Positions 58,946 through 64,000 of a stretch of 64,000 nt of DNA are shown in pieces. Under the pieces are notes generated by a model that worked only from the letters and a program-made list of their open reading frames with translations, did no database searches and had not been told where the DNA came from. Every line of letters begins with the position of its first letter. Position 1 is the first letter of the stretch. Origin of the DNA: Ryuthela nishihirai (lineage: Eukaryota > Arthropoda > Arachnida > Araneae > Heptathelidae); NCBI GenBank assembly GCA_038380435.1, contig JAWZYU010000019.1, forward strand, positions 22,097,801 to 22,161,800, in the 5' to 3' direction. The position numbers and the translations under genes are program-made.

Positions 58946-59331
58946 GGTCTAGAATCAAACTGGAATAAATATGACGAACTGAAGGGAGATTATATTTAAA
59001 TACTAAACTGTGATGAATACCATTATTTTTTTGTTTCTCCACATTAGGCAATGAAATTTTGTTTTGAGAACGGCCATGAAGCTGCAGTTGCTCTGGTAAA
59101 TTCATTATATTTATGTTAAAAGTTAGAATTATCACAACTTAGGAATCCTGCATTTGATGAATTATTTATTTCAACTGTTTCATACATTTAACTTCAATGA
59201 GAAAAATATTTTCAGTCATTTTTAGGTTATCGGAAAAGCAATACTAGGAGAATTTTTCGTTTGAAAACAAACTCATGTGATGTTTTTAATTTAGCAATAG
59301 ATATAAAATGTGTTTTTTTTATTTTACTTAC
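58946..59331. other. Intronic DNA with no recognised feature
   Basis: AT-rich; no repeat or exon was recognised downstream of the 59332 donor site. Confidence 0.4.
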
Positions 59332-59471
59332 TCTTTACTTTGAAAACCAAATCTAACCGATGCCAAAGATCCTCCATTATAAGGAATTCTTTCAAAGGTA
59401 ACATCTCTTTGAGTTTCATCCCAAGTCGATATTCGAAGATCATGCACGGCAGATCGACAAAGACTGGAATT
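59332..59471 (-). CDS. Candidate upstream exon, beta-rich extracellular segment
   Basis: The acceptor TTTTCCCGCATTCTAG is followed by an open frame of about 46 codons ending at a GA|GTAAGT donor. The frame includes LRISTWDETQRDV and RIPYNGGSLASVRFGF, a composition typical of extracellular beta structure. A TAG stop sits immediately before the acceptor in this frame, consistent with a true exon boundary. A second acceptor (TTCCAG, about 8 bases inside) is possible. Another frame is also open across the region, so coding frame is not certain. It would join 55928-55986 in phase. I do not recognise the domain. Confidence 0.38.
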
Positions 59472-59937
59472 CTAGAATGCGGGAAAATGAATTGTTGCTA
59501 CATCTTATGATTTAAAGAACTTGTTGCTATAAACGTGTGCTTAGGAATTCACATTAATAAATAGATAAATATACTGTATTTAAGTATTCAAAAGAAACGA
59601 AGAGTTTTCAAAGTACATGTGAATTTGGTCCCTTTGTTTCCAGCTGTTTCTACATCAGCGTTGAAAGGACATTTATGATAAAAGTGATTAGCAAAGTACG
59701 GAGTTTCATGTATTCTTGCCCCAAGCTTGAGCATGTGATTTAAAGTAAACACTACTCACAGATTGTTAATGATTCATCGAACTGTAATCTACTTGCCTTT
59801 TTTCATTTTTATCCCATGCATAAGCATTTTTCCGTCAGGTAAACAAGCTCCTTGAAAACAATATACAGTGAAACATACAGTATTGAAGTAATCGGATTTT
59901 AGACAATTTATTTACTTTTTTTTTATTTTTGTTTTTA

Positions 59938-60028
59938 AAACCATTGGGCTTGGAAAGGCAGATGTCCGTCGGGTGAGAACTTTAATCTTGGCTTCGTGTG
60001 CAGGAGAGTCATACTCTATGCACTTCTC
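59938..60028 (+). mobile_element. SINE-A fragment
   Basis: Central block only (GGGCTTGGAAAGGCAGATG to ATACTCTATGCAC), directly joined to LINE sequence. Confidence 0.7.
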
Positions 60029-60640
60029 AGGAATCACGATCCATTTCCAGTGGAACCCTTCCCATGTAGGGATACCTGGCAATGAGCTCGCCAATCACAC
60101 CGCGAAGGAGGCGCTGGAGAGTCAGAGGTGTTTAACTAATTACCCTCTCTCAGCGACTGCAGGAGTTCTGTCTCACATCTGATGAGCCAGTACCGTCTTG
60201 CTCAGTGGCAGAAGAACAGCAGCTGTTCCTCATTTAGGTACCTGGTTGAACCTTCTCTCACTGCTCCTAACCTCGGTAATCTCCTCAGATCTGAGGAGAC
60301 CCTGTTTCATCGTCTCCGAGTTGGTGTCATCTACAGCAACTCTACGTTTCACACTCTTGGCAGAGCTTACTGTCCAAACTGTGCCACTTAGAGCACACTT
60401 GAGACTGAATCCCACGTTCTGCTCGACTACTCCCTGTACAATGCTGAAAGAAAAGCTTTGTTCCGGGAGCTTCATGCTATCGGAACCACTAACTACTCTA
60501 TTACCTCCCTTCTTGGCAACAACCATAATTCGAAGCTGCAACGAACGCGCTTCCGTATGGTCACTGACTTCTTTCAGAACATTGGCCTCTTCTGCAAGGT
60601 CCAATGTCCTCTATTTATCTTTCTCCTGAATAAAACCTTT
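60025..60640 (+). mobile_element. LINE fragment with RNase H and C-terminal zinc knuckle
   Basis: The frame at about 60025-60182 reads HFQWNPSHVGIPGNELANHTAKEAL, here split as HFQWNPSHVGIPGN and ELANHTAKEAL. It is the C-terminal part of an RNase H domain as in I/jockey-group LINEs. It continues as LFHRLRVGVIYSN, YCPNCA, a stop, ETESHVLLDYSLYNAERKALF, the Cys/His motif usual after RNase H. The upstream RT is missing. It ends near the AATAAAA at about 60629. Frames switch near 60180, with one stop near 60390. Confidence 0.85.
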
Positions 60641-60799
60641 TTTTTATGAGATAGTTGATACGCAGTAACTTCTGCATCCGCTATCTCGCACGTCTGTTGT
60701 GACTGTGTAGGTAGCCCTTTATTTGGAGGCTACTTTCACCATATTTACAACACCCTGAACCCTGAATATTCAAATTTCTAAATTGGTGGAAAACGACAG

Positions 60800-60872
60800 A
60801 GTTCGTGTTAGTTTGCTGCTTAGCATACTTGACATGTGATTGGGAGATGTGGGTTCGAGTCCCACTCATCTG
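60800..60872 (+). other. tRNA-like B box region
   Basis: GGGTTCGAGTCCCAC fits a B box, and the preceding 50 bases have weak A-box likeness. Probably a SINE or tRNA relic; not called as a gene. Confidence 0.3.
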
Positions 60873-60959
60873 TGAAACTAATGTTTTTTCACAAAAGTAC
60901 ATTTTAGATATTTCAAATATATATATATATAGTTATAGGCCTGCTTAAATCTTAACCAA

Positions 60960-61260
60960 AAATCTTTGTTATGTTAAAGAAATCTTAAAAGATCTCTAAC
61001 TTAGATATATCTTTTCATCATAAAATGAATGTTATTGGTGAAAGGGGACACAGATGGGCTTGGAAAGTCTGCCGTCCAAATAGATAGGAAATTAAGCTGT
61101 GCCACCGTGCACAAGGGAGCCATACCCTGTGCACGTGGGACTGGATGGCCTTGATGGAAGACTCCCATCTGTCTCTTAGCAGTTGTCCAGTGGGTCCCCT
61201 TCTCTCAATCTTCTCTAAGTCCTTTACAGAATAATAAATACCATAAGCCGAAATCTCAGT
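60960..61260 (+). mobile_element. SINE-A-related variant, copy 1
   Basis: The centre is SINE-A-like (GGGCTTGGAAAG; GGAGCCATACCCTGTGCACG; GGCCTTGATGG), but the 5' part (AAAAGATCTCTA...ATATATCTTTTC) and 3' part (CCTTTACAGAATAA) differ from SINE-A. The same structure is at 63040-63315. Confidence 0.75.
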
Positions 61261-62046
61261 AGCAGAAAAAAAGCATACATGGATTTATTTCGTTATTAAT
61301 AATTGTTATTAATTTCGAAAATTTTCCTTTTTTCAAAATTTTTATTTGCTTTTTAACAAGTGGATTCATTGAACTGGTGCGAATCCCTGGAAGACACTAC
61401 TGCATACATATATATGTAGTTAAAATGATAACATATATTTCATTATTTCGAGTTTGGGCTAAAAGTATTTCTATATAATGTTATCGCAATGTTATAACGA
61501 AACTTAAATTTCGCTATAACGAAAAACGATATTAATTATTTGGTTGTAACAAAACATTTTTCATTTCGTTTGTCAACACTGCTTTAAAATGTTGTTCCCA
61601 TCACCATCTCTCATCTTTAATCCATAAGCTTAAAAAACCTTTGGAGAAAGTTTACTTTTCGTTGGCTGCCCTTTCTGCATCAGCCTAGTTGACATTTTAT
61701 AAAATAATTTGCATTCCATTTCAGTTGAGACTTAACATAAACAGACTGTATAATGTAACCAAGTCGTTTCTAGTATCAATGCGCACAAAATTAACTACTA
61801 TTGGTTACATTTTGAGGCCTCATTTTAAAGCACATGTCCAACATGTAGATAAAAAAATAGTGTCAGAGATGCATTTTTTTGTAGGTATTTAGGGCAATAT
61901 ATATTGTATCATATTTCCACGTTTTCTACCTCCTGCGAAAACCAGTATTGCACTCCCGTAAGCGCCGATTATGATCGATAAATAAACATTGCTGTTCCAT
62001 TATGTAAATGTTTATGAAAAATATGAGACAACAGAAAGAATATCGA
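61261..62046. other. Unassigned DNA
   Basis: TAACGAAA-rich part at 61460-61590 (see 6706-8200). Nothing else was recognised. Confidence 0.35.
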
Positions 62047-62373
62047 CTGGGGCGGATTTACCGCTAAGCGGCCGCTTAGGGCCCCTTCTACTGAGGGCCC
62101 CTGAAATCATTCTGTGGATTTATTTGTTTCTTAAAAATTGGCAATTATTAGTAAGTAGTTGTAAAGTGTAATTAATTGAAAAAAAAAGCATATATATATA
62201 TGGTATTTTTGATTATTATTATTATGTTCAAAGTAAACTGTTAATTTTTCAGTGATATAGCATGGAAATATGAAAAATGGTTTCATAATTGTGTAGGTGA
62301 TTTCAACTACAAACCGTAGGGGCCCTAAATATTGTTCCGCTTACGGCCGTTGGACCTATAAATCCGCTACTGA
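62047..62373. mobile_element. hAT-like non-autonomous element, GC-rich ends
   Basis: GGCGGATTTACCGCTAAGCG and GCTTAGGGCCCC at the left are opposed by inverted GGGGCCCTAAATA and CCTATAAATCCGC at the right. The ends are imperfect and the interior is AT-rich and non-coding. Confidence 0.75.
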
Positions 62374-63039
62374 ATATAGATAAAACATTTCAGCGAATTT
62401 AAATTTAAAATGAAATGCTTATTTCAGTTTGCAAGTTGCTGGAAATCGCTATCCTCTAATATATTTCATACAATATCATCACTACTGGTGTTCGTAGCTA
62501 AATATTATATTTCCGACAACTTGTTTACTTATTACATTAACTTTCCAAAAATTCTCTTCTTCAGCTATTGCATGTCTAATTTTACCAGTTTTCTGCTGAA
62601 ACAAGTCCGATAACTTCTTTACGCAATAACCGCACTTCACTAAGTTTAATGCTTCATTATTTTCAGCGATGAGCGTTTACCTGACTTCAAACTATTTCAA
62701 TTGACAGTGATATAAAAATGGCACAAATGTTTGTCTACATCACTTTGACAGTGATTTAACTGACAGTGATATGGAGGCAAACGTAGCACTCTGTGTCCTT
62801 CTCCGGCTAAAAGCTCATCTATAATATATTTGTCGTAATTGTCCTTCACTTGTTTCAATTTATTTTTCTATCTGTAACATATCGTCACTGTATTCAATGT
62901 CACGCCTCTTTAAGCTTTAACCAGTTAATAACATTCCCTCCCCCCACCACAGTTGGCAATCAGGCTAGGATGTAGAAAAAAAATCAAGTATAGGGAGTGA
63001 GAAACATAATCGAGCTGAATAAGTGTAAGAGATGCCTGT
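62374..63039. other. Unassigned DNA
   Basis: Contains a short repeat of TTGACAGTGAT near 62699 and 62745. No exon was recognised. Confidence 0.35.
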
Positions 63040-63315
63040 TATGCCAAAGAAATATCAAAAGATCTCTATCTCTGAATATATCTTTTCGTCGAAAAATGAA
63101 TGCCATTGGAGAAAGGGGGCATCAATGGGTTTTGAAAGGACGTCGTCCAAAGGATGGGAAGTGAAGCTCTAGCACCTTGCACAGGGGAGCCATACGTTGC
63201 GCACGTGGGACTGGATGGCCTTGATGGGAGACTTCCATCAGTGGGTCCTCTTCCCTCAATCTCCTCGGAGTCCTTTACAGAAATAACAAAAATAAATACC
63301 TTAAGCAGAAATCTT
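63040..63315 (+). mobile_element. SINE-A-related variant, copy 2
   Basis: Same order and unusual ends as 60960-61260, with moderate divergence and a deletion of about 15 bp in the CATCTGTCTC region. Confidence 0.75.
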
Positions 63316-63717
63316 CTTTAATTCTTTAAATGCCAAATAAATAAAACCGCGGAAACTCTTTATGAAACTTTTCTTCTGTATGTGATCCATGAGTTTCATC
63401 AAATTATGGGGGTAGGGACCCTCTGTGAGTTTCCGTCAACTTAAGTAGCCCCCTAGCCCTAAAAGTTTCGACATCATTTTTTGGATTTTGATAAGTGGAT
63501 CTAAATATCGAATTTTATGTTTTCTTAACTTTTAGGTGAAATTCATTCCACCTTCCAGTTTATTCACGGGGGAGAAATAAAGGTTAGATTGAACCCGAAA
63601 CCAACCCTCACAACAACTAAGTTACGATGAAAGGAAGGTGTATAGCGAATTTGGCTATCTTAGCTCTTATTGTTTAGGAGGACTTATTCCACGATGTTTT
63701 TTTTTTCAGGAGGGAAG

Positions 63718-63925
63718 GGTTGCGTTGTTTTACCTCTGAGCGGCACTTTTTGTATACAGTGAGCTAAATGGCCAGGTCACAAGAACCCCAAAGGCTCAGC
63801 GAATTTTGTGGAGGATATTCATTGGACAGTTGTTGAGAGACAGATGGTAGACTCCTGTTAAGGCCATCCAGCGTGTTCTTTCACGTGCACAGGGTATGAC
63901 TCTCCCGTACACGGGACCACGGCTT
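63718..63925 (-). mobile_element. SINE-A fragment
   Basis: 3' half on the minus strand (GTTGTTTTACCTCTGAGCGG to ACGGGACCACGGCTT); the head is missing. Confidence 0.88.
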
Positions 63926-64000
63926 CTACTTCTTTTAAATTTGATTTCTCCCGAATTTTGCACTCCATTTAACTTGGCGCTATAGGCGACCACCAAGCTC

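Noticed and set aside
59590..59733. Minus-strand 48-codon frame (MLKLGARIHETPYF... to a TGA)
   Set aside because: It reads like coding sequence, but its splice phases do not fit the neighbouring candidate exons and no domain is recognisable. It may be part of an unknown repeat.
59797..59850. 54-bp minus-strand segment with an AAAG|GCAAGT (GC-type) donor, reading ACLPDGKMLMHG
   Set aside because: The donor is attractive, but the phase is incompatible with the exon at 59332-59471 unless a weak GTAGAT donor and an alternative acceptor are used.

Overview
This window is AT-rich animal nuclear DNA. It shows intron-exon structure with GT-AG splice sites, tRNA-derived SINEs, several non-LTR retrotransposon families, Tc1/mariner and hAT transposons, and satellites. 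There is no sign of bacterial or organellar organisation. The mobile-element mix and an invertebrate-looking Tie-type receptor fit a non-vertebrate metazoan. A chelicerate such as a spider is my best guess, at low confidence, because nothing here fixes the taxon.

The only convincing host gene lies on the minus strand and covers most of the window. Six exons, read from high to low coordinates, encode Ig1 in two pieces (42206-42388, 40599-40718), a cysteine-free Ig2 (27170-27436), and three EGF-like modules (18328-18459, 16634-16783, 2857-2997). All six have consensus splice sites and all are symmetric phase 1-1, so they join in one frame for 331 codons. Order, spacing and signature residues (TRLIVR at the end of Ig2, CLPDPYGCSC in EGF2, CDRF in EGF3) match the ectodomain of Tie/TEK-type receptor tyrosine kinases. 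The kinase, transmembrane and membrane-proximal exons would lie beyond coordinate 1. Two further minus-strand exons (55928-55986, 59332-59471) are phase-compatible candidates for a more N-terminal part. No signal-peptide exon was found.

The introns, up to about 13.6 kb long, are filled with mobile DNA. RTE-like LINEs (all + strand except one 5' fragment) occur at about 70-750, 6449-6705, 19690-20700, 22025-23818, 36090-38385, 44690-46870 (ancient and interrupted) and 49095-52770. Two jockey/CR1-type LINEs lie at 8480-13160 (+) and 13960-16235 (-), and a LINE fragment with RNase H lies at 60025-60640. Tc1/mariner elements lie at 3570-4563, 25891-26499, about 54445-55660 and about 57590-58826. 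Tigger/pogo-like non-autonomous elements lie at 1994-2774 and 34644-35320. hAT-like non-autonomous elements lie at 25211-25410, 33436-33727, 43165-43711, 47317-47624 and about 62047-62373.

Two SINE families are abundant. SINE-A (about 390 bp, some 17 copies, 10-13 bp target duplications) has a tRNA-like head, a conserved centre and an AACCCAACCCA tail. SINE-B (about 200 bp, 4 copies) has a different tRNA-like head. The window also carries several tandem arrays, long hairpins and a family of fold-back elements.

The most unusual items are: the Tie-type receptor itself; a 1.5-kb composite SINE unit bounded by one 12-bp target duplication, which looks like a read-through transduction; a Tc1 copy carrying template-switch palindromes and a 54-bp inverted self-copy; and a hAT element with an internal 31-bp minisatellite.
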